Shown here: piece after piece, positions 27,303 to 35,907 of the stretch
Numbering within the stretch: position 1 is the first letter of the stretch
Layout: the number at the start of each line of letters is the position of its first letter
Origin: Bacteroidota bacterium
GTDB taxonomy: Bacteria > Bacteroidota > Bacteroidia > Chitinophagales > Saprospiraceae
Length of the DNA stretch: 64,000 nucleotides
Assembly (NCBI GenBank): GCA_003045895.1
Contig: PZPC01000006.1
Location: forward strand, 1 to 64,000
Direction: 5' to 3'
Notes under the pieces: model-generated
The model's input: the letters and a program-made list of their open reading frames with translations, nothing else
What the model was told of the DNA's origin: nothing
Databases searched by the model: none
Program-made: the position numbers and the translations under genes

Positions 27303-27310
27303 CAAATGTA
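27303..27310 (-). promoter_or_regulatory. -7 box for the GT39-like gene run
   Basis: The minus strand reads TACATTTG, a full -7 match about 58 bp before the ATG. A TTC sits at the -33 distance (19 bp spacer). Confidence 0.45.
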
Positions 27311-27449
27311 AGGTTCCCTTGGTCAAAATGAAGCATTCTGATCGGAATCATTGCAGATCGATGTTCAGCGATCGTAAAAATGAGTTAAAAAAGCAGTCTC
27401 CAGCTACCAAACTTTCCCGCAAACCTAACGCCATCCAGGTAGAATGTCT

Positions 27450-27457
27450 TAGCTTTG
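27450..27457 (+). promoter_or_regulatory. -7 box for the aminotransferase gene
   Basis: TAGCTTTG is a full -7 match, 26 bp before the ATG at 27483. No TTG is seen at the -33 distance. Confidence 0.5.
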
Positions 27458-27482
27458 TTGCCTAACAACAACTCAATTAATT

Positions 27483-28691
27483 ATGGCAATGGTAAGTACC
27501 GAAGTGCTTTCGCGGAAAGTGCTGGCAATGGAAGAATCTGCTACCTTGAAAATGGCCCAACTCGGGCGTGACCTGGCAGCTAAAGGCCATCACGTAATCA
27601 GCTTAAGCCTGGGTGAACCAGATTTCGATACCCCTGACCACATCAAGGAAGCTGCTAAAAAAGCCCTCGATGAAGGTTACACCAAATACACCCCCGTTCC
27701 TGGTTTAATGGAATTGCGCGAAGCTATCTGCCGCAAGTTTGAGCGAGACAATGGCCTACATTTTACCCCAGCTCAAATTGTGGTGTCCAACGGAGCCAAG
27801 CAGTCAATCGCCAATCTCTGTGCGGCCATGCTCAACCCCGGCGACGAAGTCATCCTCTTTGCGCCGTACTGGGTATCTTACTACGACATTGTCAGCATGA
27901 ACGAGGGCGTACCCGTCGTAGTAGCTGCAGGTATTGACCAGGATTTCAAAGTGACGGCCGCACAAGTAGCTGCTGCCATTACCGATCGGACCAAGCTGAT
28001 CATATTCTCTTCGCCCTGCAATCCTTCTGGTTCGGTTTTTACCCAGGATGAATTGGAGGCCATCGCCGCGGTGCTGGCCCCACACGAACAGATCTATATT
28101 GTCGCTGACGAAATATATGAGTACATCAACTTCTCTGGTGCGCACGTGAGTATGGGCACGATCCCCAGCGTAGCGGCTCGTACGATTACGGTCAATGGTT
28201 TCGCAAAAGGCTACGCCATGACGGGCTGGCGCCTGGGTTACATCGGTGCCCCCACCTTCATTGCCAATGCCTGTACCAAAATCCAGGGTCAGGTCACTTC
28301 GGGTGCCAACGCTTTTGCCCAAAAAGCAGCGGTCCACGCCCTGGATGCTGATTTGACGGCGACCTACGCCATGCGCGACGCCTTTCAGAAACGCCGTGAA
28401 CTTATCATCGGCCTGCTGGAGCAAATTCCAGGGCTGAAGGTCAATCACCCCCAGGGCGCATTCTACCTCTTCCCCGAGGTAAGTGCCTACTTCGGTAAAT
28501 CACTCGGCGACCAGGTCATCAACGACGACAACGACTTGTCCGAATACCTGCTGGCCGAAGCCCACGTCGCTACCGTAGCTGGCGAAGCCTTTGGTATTCC
28601 TGGCTGTATCCGCATTTCTTACGCAGCTTCGGAGGAAGACCTGCGCGAGGCGGCGCGGCGGATTGCAGCGGCGTTGGGTAAGCTCAAGTAA
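27483..28691 (+). CDS. PLP-dependent aspartate/aromatic aminotransferase (class I)
   Basis: A 402-residue fold-type I aminotransferase of the Ib aspartate aminotransferase group. It has LSLGEPDFDTPDHI at the substrate side, SPCNPSG with the conserved Asn, VADEIYEYI with the Asp that contacts the pyridine nitrogen, and the Schiff-base Lys in NGFAKGYAMTGWRLGY. It transfers amino groups between aspartate (or related acids) and 2-oxoglutarate; exact specificity is inferred. It is monocistronic, with a strong terminator downstream. Confidence 0.92.
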   Translation: MAMVSTEVLSRKVLAMEESATLKMAQLGRDLAAKGHHVISLSLGEPDFDTPDHIKEAAKKALDEGYTKYTPVPGLMELREAICRKFERDNGLHFTPAQIVVSNGAKQSIANLCAAMLNPGDEVILFAPYWVSYYDIVSMNEGVPVVVAAGIDQDFKVTAAQVAAAITDRTKLIIFSSPCNPSGSVFTQDELEAIAAVLAPHEQIYIVADEIYEYINFSGAHVSMGTIPSVAARTITVNGFAKGYAMTGWRLGYIGAPTFIANACTKIQGQVTSGANAFAQKAAVHALDADLTATYAMRDAFQKRRELIIGLLEQIPGLKVNHPQGAFYLFPEVSAYFGKSLGDQVINDDNDLSEYLLAEAHVATVAGEAFGIPGCIRISYAASEEDLREAARRIAAALGKLK

Positions 28692-28750
28692 GTTAAACGG
28701 CCCAGGCGCTGCAAAATCAGTAGGCAACCTGCCGTTGTCCAAATTCGGGG

Positions 28751-28804
28751 CTCAAAAAGTTAACGCCAGTCATTCGGAAGAATGACTGGCGTTGGCTTTT
28801 TGAG
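28751..28804. terminator. Strong bidirectional terminator
   Basis: A near-perfect inverted repeat of 24 bp per arm has a hexanucleotide loop (28775-28780). The GC-rich core is AACGCCAGTCATT paired with its complement, joined through two G-U wobbles to CTCAAAAAG/CTTTTTGAG ends, so there is an A tract upstream and a T tract downstream. Confidence 0.88.
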
Positions 28805-29047
28805 CATACCATATACCGATCGGGATCAGTTTGCAGAAGCTTATCGCCTGCTCCCCGATTTGTGGACCGGACTCGAATTGTACCACCAGCAGACCAGCTT
28901 TTTTTAGCCCAATTGAAGGCCTTGCTGCTGGTCAGCCACTCCCCTACTGCTACGCTTAATCAATTGCAGCACTGGCAAATGAAATACGATACCCAGGCAA
29001 TTGCTGAAAAATTTCTCTTTTTGCAGAAGTGGTTTTATTATAAATAG
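28800..29047 (+). pseudogene. Small frameshifted ORF of unknown function
   Basis: A first frame, open from a TTG at 28800, reads SIPYTDRDQFAEAYRLL and ends at a TAG after QQTSFF. A second frame continues from the same point through LAQLKALLLVSHS to a stop at 29047. The join is a run of seven T; one more T, or a -1 slip on it, would give one protein of about 82 residues. The start overlaps the terminator arm. It is either a decayed gene, a sequencing error in the T run, or a slippage-expressed small protein. I do not recognise the family. Confidence 0.35.
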
Positions 29048-29181
29048 ACGATACTTGATAAGAATTTTTTATCTGAGTAAAATATCTTTTTAATTAACAA
29101 CAGCAATGAAATTCGACTTCCAACAAATACCTACATTAGCCAGGCACAAGGGTGATCGATTGTGTTTTAGACAAAAAAAAA

Positions 29182-29238
29182 GGGACAATAGATACTGACA
29201 GTTATTGGTCCCCACCGTTAACCCTCACCTATTGTCCC
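29182..29238. repeat. 10-bp inverted repeat upstream of the gamma-glutamyltransferase gene
   Basis: GGGACAATAG (29182-29191) and its exact complement CTATTGTCCC (29229-29238) flank 37 bp. The left arm follows an A9 run. The repeat lies 48 bp before the ggt start. It could be a regulator site, a leader hairpin or a small remnant element; nothing in the sequence decides between these. Confidence 0.5.
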
Positions 29239-29286
29239 GGAAAATCTTATCTTAACAAGCCGTTTGACTTGAAAAAACTATTCGAC

Positions 29287-31029
29287 ATGAAGTCTAATCT
29301 TATCCAATCAAGGATCGTACCAATTTTCCGTAAAGGGATAGTGGCCCTTCCATTTTGCCTGCTTTTACTCGTCTCCTGCCGGCAGGAACAGCCGCAACCT
29401 TATACGGCAGAAAAGAGCAAGGTCTTTGCCCAGGCTGCCGTGGTGACGGGCCATCCGTTGGCGTCTGATGTAGGGCAACAGGTATTGGAAAAAGGGGGCA
29501 ATGCGGTAGATGCAGTCGTTGCGGTACAGTTTGCCCTGGCGGTGGTCTATCCCCGCGCCGGGAACATTGGTGGTGGTGGATTTATGGTTTACCGGGCCCA
29601 GGACGGCACCACCAGCGCCCTGGACTACCGGGAAAAAGCACCTGCTGCTGCGACGCACGACATGTACCTCGACAGCCTTGGCAACCCCATCGCTGCCCTG
29701 AGCACGCGGGGGCACCTGGCGGCAGGAGTCCCCGGTACCGTGGCCGGTCTGGTCGAAGCGCACAGTCGCTACGGCAAGTTGCCCTGGAAAGACCTGGTGC
29801 AACCGGCTATTGATCTGGCGAAAAATGGCTTCCCGATCTCTCTGACCGAAGCTGACCGGCTCAATAGTTTCCAGGAAGACTTTCTGGCTTTCAATGACGC
29901 AACCTGCCCCTTTATAAAAGCCAACTGGCAACCAGGAGATATTTTGCAGCAGCCCGATCTGGCAGCCACCCTGAGCCGCATTCGTGATCGGCAGCGCGCG
30001 GGTTTTTACCAGGGAGAAACCGCGCAAATGCTCCTCCAGGAAATGCAATCTGGCCAGGGGCTCATCACCCAGGAAGACCTGAACAACTACCGGGCAAGTT
30101 GGCGGACTCCACTGGTGGAGTCCTATAAAAATTACCGCATTATTGCCATGCCTCCCTCGTCAAGTGGTGGGGTGACCCTATTGGAAATGCTGGGAATGAT
30201 AGAAACATTTCCGCTGACCAGTTATGGCTTTCACAGCGTACCAGCGGTGCACCTGATGGCAGAAGTCGAACGCCGTGCCTACGCTGACCGGGCGGTTTTC
30301 CTGGGCGACAGTGACTTCTACCCCGTTCCGGTAGATTCACTCCTAAACAAAACCTACCTCAGCTCGCGCATGCAGGATTTTTCGTCAGACAGCGCCAGTG
30401 TCAGCCAGCAACTCGTTGCGGGGTCATTTCATACCATTAAAGAAAGTTTTGAAACCACTCATACTTCCATCATTGATAAAGATGGCAATGCCGTTTCGCT
30501 GACCACAACGTTGAACTCCAACTACGGTTGCAAGGTGGTTGTTGATGGCGCCGGCTTCTTGTTGAATAACGAAATGGACGACTTCAGCGCCAAGCCTGGC
30601 ACCCCCAACCAATTTGGGCTGGTAGGGGCCGAAGCCAACGCCATTGCGCCCGGCAAACGCATGCTGAGCTCCATGACGCCGACCATCATCGAAAAAGACG
30701 GGGCGTTGTTCCTGGTGCTGGGTGCACCAGGCGGCTCTACCATTATTACGGCCGTTTTCCAGGTATTCATCAACGTGGCCGAATTCGGCATGCCACTCGA
30801 TTCGGCGGTCGTAGCCGGGCGCTTCCACCACCAGTGGTTGCCAGACCAGATCTGGGTAGAACCCAATGCCCTGGATTCGCTCACCAGGATGCAACTCACC
30901 CAAATGGGGCATACCTTCCGCGACGTGGAGCGCATGGCGGTCATTAAGGCCATCCTGCGCCAGCCCGATGGCACGCTCTTTGCCGTCGGCGATCCGCGCA
31001 ATCCCGATGATGATGTCAGCGGGTATTAA
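29287..31029 (+). CDS. ggt: Gamma-glutamyltransferase, lipoprotein
   Basis: A 580-residue Ntn hydrolase that cleaves glutathione and other gamma-glutamyl compounds outside the cytoplasm. The signal ends in LLLVSC, with Cys31 as the lipidation site. The self-cleavage site and nucleophile is Thr390 in ETTHTSIIDKDGNAVS, so the large subunit is about residues 31-389 and the small one 390-580. The GGGGFMVYR region and the late LGAPGGSTIITAV segment are conserved. ATG 29287 gives the signal peptide; the frame is open upstream to 29152, but that part has no signal character. Confidence 0.93.
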   Translation: MKSNLIQSRIVPIFRKGIVALPFCLLLLVSCRQEQPQPYTAEKSKVFAQAAVVTGHPLASDVGQQVLEKGGNAVDAVVAVQFALAVVYPRAGNIGGGGFMVYRAQDGTTSALDYREKAPAAATHDMYLDSLGNPIAALSTRGHLAAGVPGTVAGLVEAHSRYGKLPWKDLVQPAIDLAKNGFPISLTEADRLNSFQEDFLAFNDATCPFIKANWQPGDILQQPDLAATLSRIRDRQRAGFYQGETAQMLLQEMQSGQGLITQEDLNNYRASWRTPLVESYKNYRIIAMPPSSSGGVTLLEMLGMIETFPLTSYGFHSVPAVHLMAEVERRAYADRAVFLGDSDFYPVPVDSLLNKTYLSSRMQDFSSDSASVSQQLVAGSFHTIKESFETTHTSIIDKDGNAVSLTTTLNSNYGCKVVVDGAGFLLNNEMDDFSAKPGTPNQFGLVGAEANAIAPGKRMLSSMTPTIIEKDGALFLVLGAPGGSTIITAVFQVFINVAEFGMPLDSAVVAGRFHHQWLPDQIWVEPNALDSLTRMQLTQMGHTFRDVERMAVIKAILRQPDGTLFAVGDPRNPDDDVSGY

Positions 31030-31040
31030 CAAGAAACAGA

Positions 31041-32114
31041 CTAGTGGTCTAAGCGCTGTAAAATAAGCTGATGGGTGATTCGGGCACTTTCCACAGCTCC
31101 GTCCATATAACCGGGATGACCAGGGGCTGTTTCGGCACCTGCCAGAAAAAACTGCCCGTTTAGCAAAGGTTCCCGGTAGCTGGCTTGACCATTGTTTTGG
31201 TGGGGAAGCAGTTGTGATCGGTAAGGGAAATAAGTGAAAGGCTCGTCGCTCCAAACCGTCTCTTCGTAGGTCAGGTAGTCCAACGCAGCGGCACCGTAAT
31301 ACTTTTGCAATTGTGCCGTAACCACGGCCATTCGCTGCTCGCGGGTAGTAGCGGCGTAGGCGCCATTCAGGAAGCCCTTCAGCGCAAAGTGAGCGTTTTC
31401 GTCATCCGAGTGATCATACATCTCCCCTACTGGCCCCACGCTACTAAAGATGGTGCCACTGGTGTGGCTTTCCCGCCAGAAAGGACGCGCGTAAGTCAGG
31501 CCCACTTTGATGGATTCTCCCATCCAGGTATGGGTTTTATCAGCAAGTTCCAATAGCTCAACGGGTAATGTCGGCGACACGGCTATTGTTTGTTTCAACA
31601 AGAAGGGAGGCAAGGTACTAACCACCAGGTCTGCCGGATATTGGCCATTTTGGGTAACGATTAAAAAGCTATTCGTCTCCTGCCATATGCTTTCCACTAC
31701 CTGACCGGTAACAATTTGCGCATCGTCCAATGTTGCCGCTAAGGCTTCGATCAGCGCTGAGGTTCCGCCCTGGATCCGGTAACTGGGTTCGTCGTTAGCC
31801 GGCAGGGTAACGAGCTGTGGTGGGCTGGTGGAGATAGGCTCGTAGATCGCGTGGGTACCCAGGAATTGCGCAAAGGTACCCAGGCCCAACTCTGCCAGCA
31901 ATTGCCGGAGTTGCTGGTGTTTGCTACCCAACCAGGTAGCCCCCATTTCTACTTTCGTACCGCCAGCGGTTTGTCGGGTGTGAATTCTTCCCCCTACCCG
32001 CTTCCGGGCTTCCAGGACAGTCGCGTTAAGACCATTTTGGCGCAACAGATAGGCTAAAGTGAGCCCCGTCAGGCCGGCACCAATGATTATAATTTCAGGG
32101 GAAGCGGTTTTCAT
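31041..32114 (-). CDS. Flavin-containing amine oxidase family protein
   Basis: A 357-residue FAD oxidoreductase of the monoamine oxidase/protoporphyrinogen oxidase group. It has the dinucleotide motif IIIGAGLTGLTLAYLL, then EARKRVGGRIHT, and the C-terminal FAD contact FLAGAETAPGHPGYMDGAVESA. The substrate is unknown. It is shorter than most monoamine oxidases (about 450) but has both cofactor ends. It is convergent with ggt (11 bp between stops). Confidence 0.87.
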   Translation of the reverse strand: MKTASPEIIIIGAGLTGLTLAYLLRQNGLNATVLEARKRVGGRIHTRQTAGGTKVEMGATWLGSKHQQLRQLLAELGLGTFAQFLGTHAIYEPISTSPPQLVTLPANDEPSYRIQGGTSALIEALAATLDDAQIVTGQVVESIWQETNSFLIVTQNGQYPADLVVSTLPPFLLKQTIAVSPTLPVELLELADKTHTWMGESIKVGLTYARPFWRESHTSGTIFSSVGPVGEMYDHSDDENAHFALKGFLNGAYAATTREQRMAVVTAQLQKYYGAAALDYLTYEETVWSDEPFTYFPYRSQLLPHQNNGQASYREPLLNGQFFLAGAETAPGHPGYMDGAVESARITHQLILQRLDH

Positions 32115-32130
32115 ATTACTTATTTGCGGG

Positions 32131-32138
32131 CAAAACTA
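32131..32138 (-). promoter_or_regulatory. -7 box for the amine oxidase gene
   Basis: The minus strand reads TAGTTTTG, a full -7 match, 16 bp before the ATG, with TTC at the -33 distance (19 bp spacer). Confidence 0.5.
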
Positions 32139-32234
32139 CAGAAGATAATGCGTAAATGAACACCGCGAGGCTTATTATGATTTGGTGGGGGCAACACCAC
32201 TTGCCCGTGGTCATTCTTCGGCGCACTACAACCC

Positions 32235-32864
32235 CTACACCAGCGCCGCCCCCGGCAAAAAAATCTGATCCATCGAAATAGGCACGCTATCCGCAAGCGG
32301 AATCATGGCATTGATAATGCGCAGCTCTTTGAAGTACTTCAAATCGGGTACGCGAATGAGGGTAGGGTGTAATTGTTCTTGTCGACAAAGAGAAGCCCGG
32401 CGAACCCCCTTGAGTAGCGGGTGGGCTGGGGTCCACCATTTATGGCCATCGTGAAGGGCGATGTTGCCGTAGTAGGTATCCGTCAGGTAAGAATTCCAGG
32501 ACATCAGGATATCATCACAACCATCGCGGTAGGTAAAGGCTTTGTCGAGCTCACTACGGTTGGCATATTTGAAACGATAATTAAAAGGCTCCAGTTCAAC
32601 GATGCGCAAAGTGGAAACCTTACGCGGGGAATAAGGAGTGCAACTAAAGGATTGTATCCCCTGGTCGTAGACGATGCGAATTTTGTGGTAGCCGGTGGCA
32701 GGCAATACTTGCTGGGCCAGGTAGGTCCGTAGATTGAGTTGTTTTTTGATGCCAAACAATTTCCGGCGTGCATGATTTACCCGTTCTTGGTGAAGCGGCA
32801 GCAAATCCATTTTGCCGTTGAGCAAACAGATTGTTTCCAGGAGTTGAACTGCATTTTCGGACAA
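32235..32864 (-). CDS. pabC: Aminotransferase class IV, probable aminodeoxychorismate lyase
   Basis: A 209-residue fold-type IV PLP protein. The pattern FKYANRS followed by DDILMSWNSYLTDTYYGNIAL (with the conserved Thr-Asp and Asn) matches the branched-chain aminotransferase/PabC fold. Its place 58 bp after pabB points to aminodeoxychorismate lyase, the step giving 4-aminobenzoate for folate. It is short for the family (about 270), as is usual for this Bacteroidota type. The only credible start is a TTG at 32864; no ATG or GTG precedes it before an in-frame stop. Confidence 0.75.
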   Translation of the reverse strand: MSENAVQLLETICLLNGKMDLLPLHQERVNHARRKLFGIKKQLNLRTYLAQQVLPATGYHKIRIVYDQGIQSFSCTPYSPRKVSTLRIVELEPFNYRFKYANRSELDKAFTYRDGCDDILMSWNSYLTDTYYGNIALHDGHKWWTPAHPLLKGVRRASLCRQEQLHPTLIRVPDLKYFKELRIINAMIPLADSVPISMDQIFLPGAALV

Positions 32865-32922
32865 AATACCAATAGGGTTGGGTATATCGTATTTCTATTG
32901 CCGGCGGCCACACCGAGGCAGG

Positions 32923-33912
32923 TTAAACCACCCCAACGACCGCTTCTATAGGCAAATATACCTTTTCTTTTAGTTCTGTGTACTCTTCTTGCCATTTGCT
33001 GTAAGCGGTAATCCCCCCCCCCGACCAGTAGCGGAGGCCCTCGTCAGTCTGTTCCAGGAAGCGGATAAGCACACAACTGTCTAATTCATAACCATCCCAC
33101 AAAGCCGCAATGCCGGTGTAAAAACCACGCTTTTGGCCCTCGGCTTCCCGAATGATGCGCAGGGTTTCCGGTTTGGGCGCACCGCTGATACTTCCTGCGG
33201 GCAGGAGGCGCAGCAAAATATCACCGAGTTGGGTATGGAAATTTACCGGCAACTGACCGGAAATGAGACTGCTGGTTTGCCAGAGACTGCCCTGGTGGGT
33301 CGTGAGTTTTTCCAAATACCGGTATTGATCTACCTGCACCCCTTTGGCCACCTGGCTGAGGTCGTTGCGGATAAGATCTACGATGGTTGCGTGTTCTGCC
33401 TGTTCTTTGGCATCAGCCAGCAGTGAACTGGCGGGCAAATAGCCAGGTGCTGTGCCCTTCATCGGATTGGAAAAAATCTTTCCGCCCCGTATTTGCACAA
33501 AGATTTCTGGAGAAAAAATGACAAAATGATCTTTCCACCACAACTTGTAACGGGATCGGGTTTGCTCATAGATATCAGCCAATGACCAGTTGGTATGAAT
33601 AGCGGTTGGAAAAGTTAGATTGGTCAAAAAGCTATCGCCTCGTTGCAACCCCGTTTGTACCGTGGCAAAGGCTGCCTGGTAAGTTGCCGGCGGAATAAAA
33701 GAAGCATCCCACTGGAGGGGTACCGGGGGCTGCATGCCGGAAAACGGCCAGTTGGTTTGGTGGTGAAAACAATACCTCAATTCAGCAGGATCAAGGTCGG
33801 CCAGCGCGAAAGTCTGCACCTGCTCCAACTCAAAATCGGCTAACAATAGAAAAGGCTTCCGCTGCTGACCCCATAAATTTAACCGCTGACTTAATGCTGG
33901 AATTGTATTCAT
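32923..33912 (-). CDS. pabB: Aminodeoxychorismate synthase component I
   Basis: A 329-residue chorismate-utilising enzyme. The C-terminal chorismate-binding domain is complete: GTAPGYLP, HATIVDLIRNDLSQV, GSISGAPKPETLRII, FYTGIAALWDG and the closing SGGGITAYSKWQEEY. The N-terminal domain is much reduced relative to anthranilate synthase (TrpE, about 500 residues), typical of short PabB. The glutamine amidotransferase partner (PabA) is not in the window. Next to pabC, it forms a 4-aminobenzoate unit. Confidence 0.9.
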   Translation of the reverse strand: MNTIPALSQRLNLWGQQRKPFLLLADFELEQVQTFALADLDPAELRYCFHHQTNWPFSGMQPPVPLQWDASFIPPATYQAAFATVQTGLQRGDSFLTNLTFPTAIHTNWSLADIYEQTRSRYKLWWKDHFVIFSPEIFVQIRGGKIFSNPMKGTAPGYLPASSLLADAKEQAEHATIVDLIRNDLSQVAKGVQVDQYRYLEKLTTHQGSLWQTSSLISGQLPVNFHTQLGDILLRLLPAGSISGAPKPETLRIIREAEGQKRGFYTGIAALWDGYELDSCVLIRFLEQTDEGLRYWSGGGITAYSKWQEEYTELKEKVYLPIEAVVGVV

Positions 33913-33952
33913 CTTGTCTTCTGACGTGGTATTTACGGGTAGTCACCAAAAA

Positions 33953-34405
33953 CTAGGCGCGGGGCGTTACTCTTTTCAGTGCTATCCAACCGGGTAGGCA
34001 GTTGCCGTAAGCCGACTGTCCCTGCCAGGGGCCTTCCATTTGCCATTCACCTGCTTTTTTGAATATCCGCAACTGCATGCGTTTGAAACACCAGGATAAA
34101 TCGGAAGGTTTACGGGAGTACAACAACTTTCCTTCCTCAAGATAAAGGATATTCCCCCTTAAAACGCCACTCACGGACATGACCCCCTCCACACCAGCCG
34201 CCGAAACATAGGTACGTCCGGTATACTGGTCTTGTTTTTCAATCAGATAAATTTCAAAATGGTAATCATCGAGGTAGCCCCCTTCATTTTGACTCAAGTT
34301 GCCTGACCAGGAACCCACCAGGCGAATAGTCTCCTGGGCTGATAATTGAACAACAGCGCAGAGCATCAGGAATAAAAAAAGTCCACACCACTTGGACATG
34401 CGCAT
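33953..34405 (-). CDS. Secreted protein of unknown function
   Basis: A 150-residue protein with a clear Sec signal (residues 1-23, ending LSAQ). The mature part, LVGSWSGNLSQ followed by alternating beta-strand pattern and a closing PWQGQSAYGNCLPGWIAL, suggests a small beta-barrel or lipocalin-like fold (inference). Two Cys may form a disulfide. I do not recognise the family. It lies upstream of pabB on the same strand with a 40-bp gap. Confidence 0.65.
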   Translation of the reverse strand: MRMSKWCGLFLFLMLCAVVQLSAQETIRLVGSWSGNLSQNEGGYLDDYHFEIYLIEKQDQYTGRTYVSAAGVEGVMSVSGVLRGNILYLEEGKLLYSRKPSDLSWCFKRMQLRIFKKAGEWQMEGPWQGQSAYGNCLPGWIALKRVTPRA

Positions 34406-34514
34406 TCATTTGTAAGCATCAATGCCTAAGCTACCTGGGGGTATGAATCCCGCTGCCAGGAATTGTTTCCGCTAAGGGTACCGATGCTAGGATGGAAAAT
34501 CTGGGGTGTGTAGT

Positions 34515-35069
34515 CTATTCTTCCTCATCCATTGGGGTAAAAATACTGAAAATGGTGGTTCCGTAGTTGCGAACCTGCAACAAATTAGGATGGTTTTTAA
34601 AATCGTGTTGGGGATTGTGTTCCAAAACCAACCAGCCACCCGTTTTTAAGTGGCCCTGCCGAAGTATCAAATCAGGAATTTCTGGAATATTGGGCAACGG
34701 ATAGGGAGGTCCTGCGAAGATATAATCATAAGGTTGTTGCGGCGATTGGATGAACCGAAAAACATCTGCCCGAACAATTTTCAGGTAATTTTCTATGCCG
34801 AGTTCACGGGCCGTTTTTTGGACGAAAGCCACGCAGCCATGGAATTGATCGACGTAAGTAACATCCCGGCACCCGCGGGAGATAAATTCGTAGCTGTGGT
34901 TGCCCGTACCCCCAAAAAGATCGAGTACCCGTAAGGAGGATAAGTCAAAAGTATTGATAAGAATATTGAACAAGCCCTCTTTAGCAAAGTCCGTTGTTGG
35001 TCGGGTAGGCCAGTTTTTGGCGGGCGGATTGAATCGGCGCCCTTTAAATTCGCCTCCAATAATACGCAT
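34515..35069 (-). CDS. rsmD: 16S rRNA (guanine966-N2)-methyltransferase, RsmD type
   Basis: A 184-residue Rossmann methyltransferase. It begins MRIIGGEFKGRR with RPTTDFAKEGLFNIL, then SAM motif I LDLFGGTGNHSYEF. The catalytic motif, usually Asp/Asn-Pro-Pro-Tyr, reads Gly120-Pro-Pro-Tyr123 (codon GGA), so the catalytic acid is missing. The closing LVLEHNPQHDF is conserved. Either activity is altered or this is a base-level error. It is third in the run after the pilin-like and DUF3822 genes. Confidence 0.87.
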   Translation of the reverse strand: MRIIGGEFKGRRFNPPAKNWPTRPTTDFAKEGLFNILINTFDLSSLRVLDLFGGTGNHSYEFISRGCRDVTYVDQFHGCVAFVQKTARELGIENYLKIVRADVFRFIQSPQQPYDYIFAGPPYPLPNIPEIPDLILRQGHLKTGGWLVLEHNPQHDFKNHPNLLQVRNYGTTIFSIFTPMDEEE

Positions 35070-35082
35070 GACTAACGGTCTT

Positions 35083-35907
35083 TTAGTGGTAAAGCTGCAG
35101 TGCTGCCAGGTCGAAGAAAAGGTGATTGGGTTGCAAGGCTGCCTGGGTTCCCCAACGCAACATTCCGGCTACCGACAAGAAGTCAACATCGCGAACGTAG
35201 CGATAAAACAACTTGTGTACTTCAGCATCGCGCATGATCTCACCGAATAACCGGAGCGGCACCTGGCTGGGATCCCATTGGCACTGTTCGTAAGTCAGTA
35301 ATAAGTAATACAAATAATCTTTCGTGTTCGGACAGGCAAAAGCATTACAGAAGATCAATCGGTTCCGATCTAAGCCAACGGTAATGAGCATGCCATTGCG
35401 AAAATAGGCATATACTTTGGCACGCCCCTGTTGCCGATTGAGCAGCATCAGTTGCTTGAGTACAGGTGTAAGGGCATGGTAAAAACGGCAGCCAACAAAA
35501 GAACGGCGCCACTCACTCAACTGTTCCTGATCCAGTGCATAAACCAGAAAAGCATCCAGTTCCGGCAAGGGATCCGCCAAGACTGTTTCCGTATCCTTCA
35601 ACTCCGTCAGGCCGGTCAAATAAGACCGCCGCTGGTCACCCGAGTACAAGCGGGCAGGGACTATCGTAAAACGGCTGCCCAGCCAGGCCAGTCGGGTTTT
35701 CTTGTACCCATGTTGCAAGCGGTCATCAACTTTCCACCAATTCTCTCCTGCGGGATGGGAAAGTGCGCGAATTGCCAGTACTTGCTGGGCAGGATCCACT
35801 ATCAAATAACTCGAACTGTCCACCCCGGTAAGGATGGACAGTTCGCTTTGGGGAAGTTGCCCTTTATCAAAAGCGTCCTCCGTAATATCGTATCGAATTA
35901 CTCCCAA
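35083..35907 (-). CDS. DUF3822 family protein
   Basis: A 274-residue protein of a family common in Bacteroidota and often encoded next to rsmD, as here (14 bp upstream of it). The layout suggests an actin-like ATPase fold with two similar halves (inference). Function unknown. The start is a TTG at 35907 that overlaps the stop of the preceding gene by 10 bases; no ATG is available near the conserved N-terminus. Confidence 0.8.
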   Translation of the reverse strand: MGVIRYDITEDAFDKGQLPQSELSILTGVDSSSYLIVDPAQQVLAIRALSHPAGENWWKVDDRLQHGYKKTRLAWLGSRFTIVPARLYSGDQRRSYLTGLTELKDTETVLADPLPELDAFLVYALDQEQLSEWRRSFVGCRFYHALTPVLKQLMLLNRQQGRAKVYAYFRNGMLITVGLDRNRLIFCNAFACPNTKDYLYYLLLTYEQCQWDPSQVPLRLFGEIMRDAEVHKLFYRYVRDVDFLSVAGMLRWGTQAALQPNHLFFDLAALQLYH

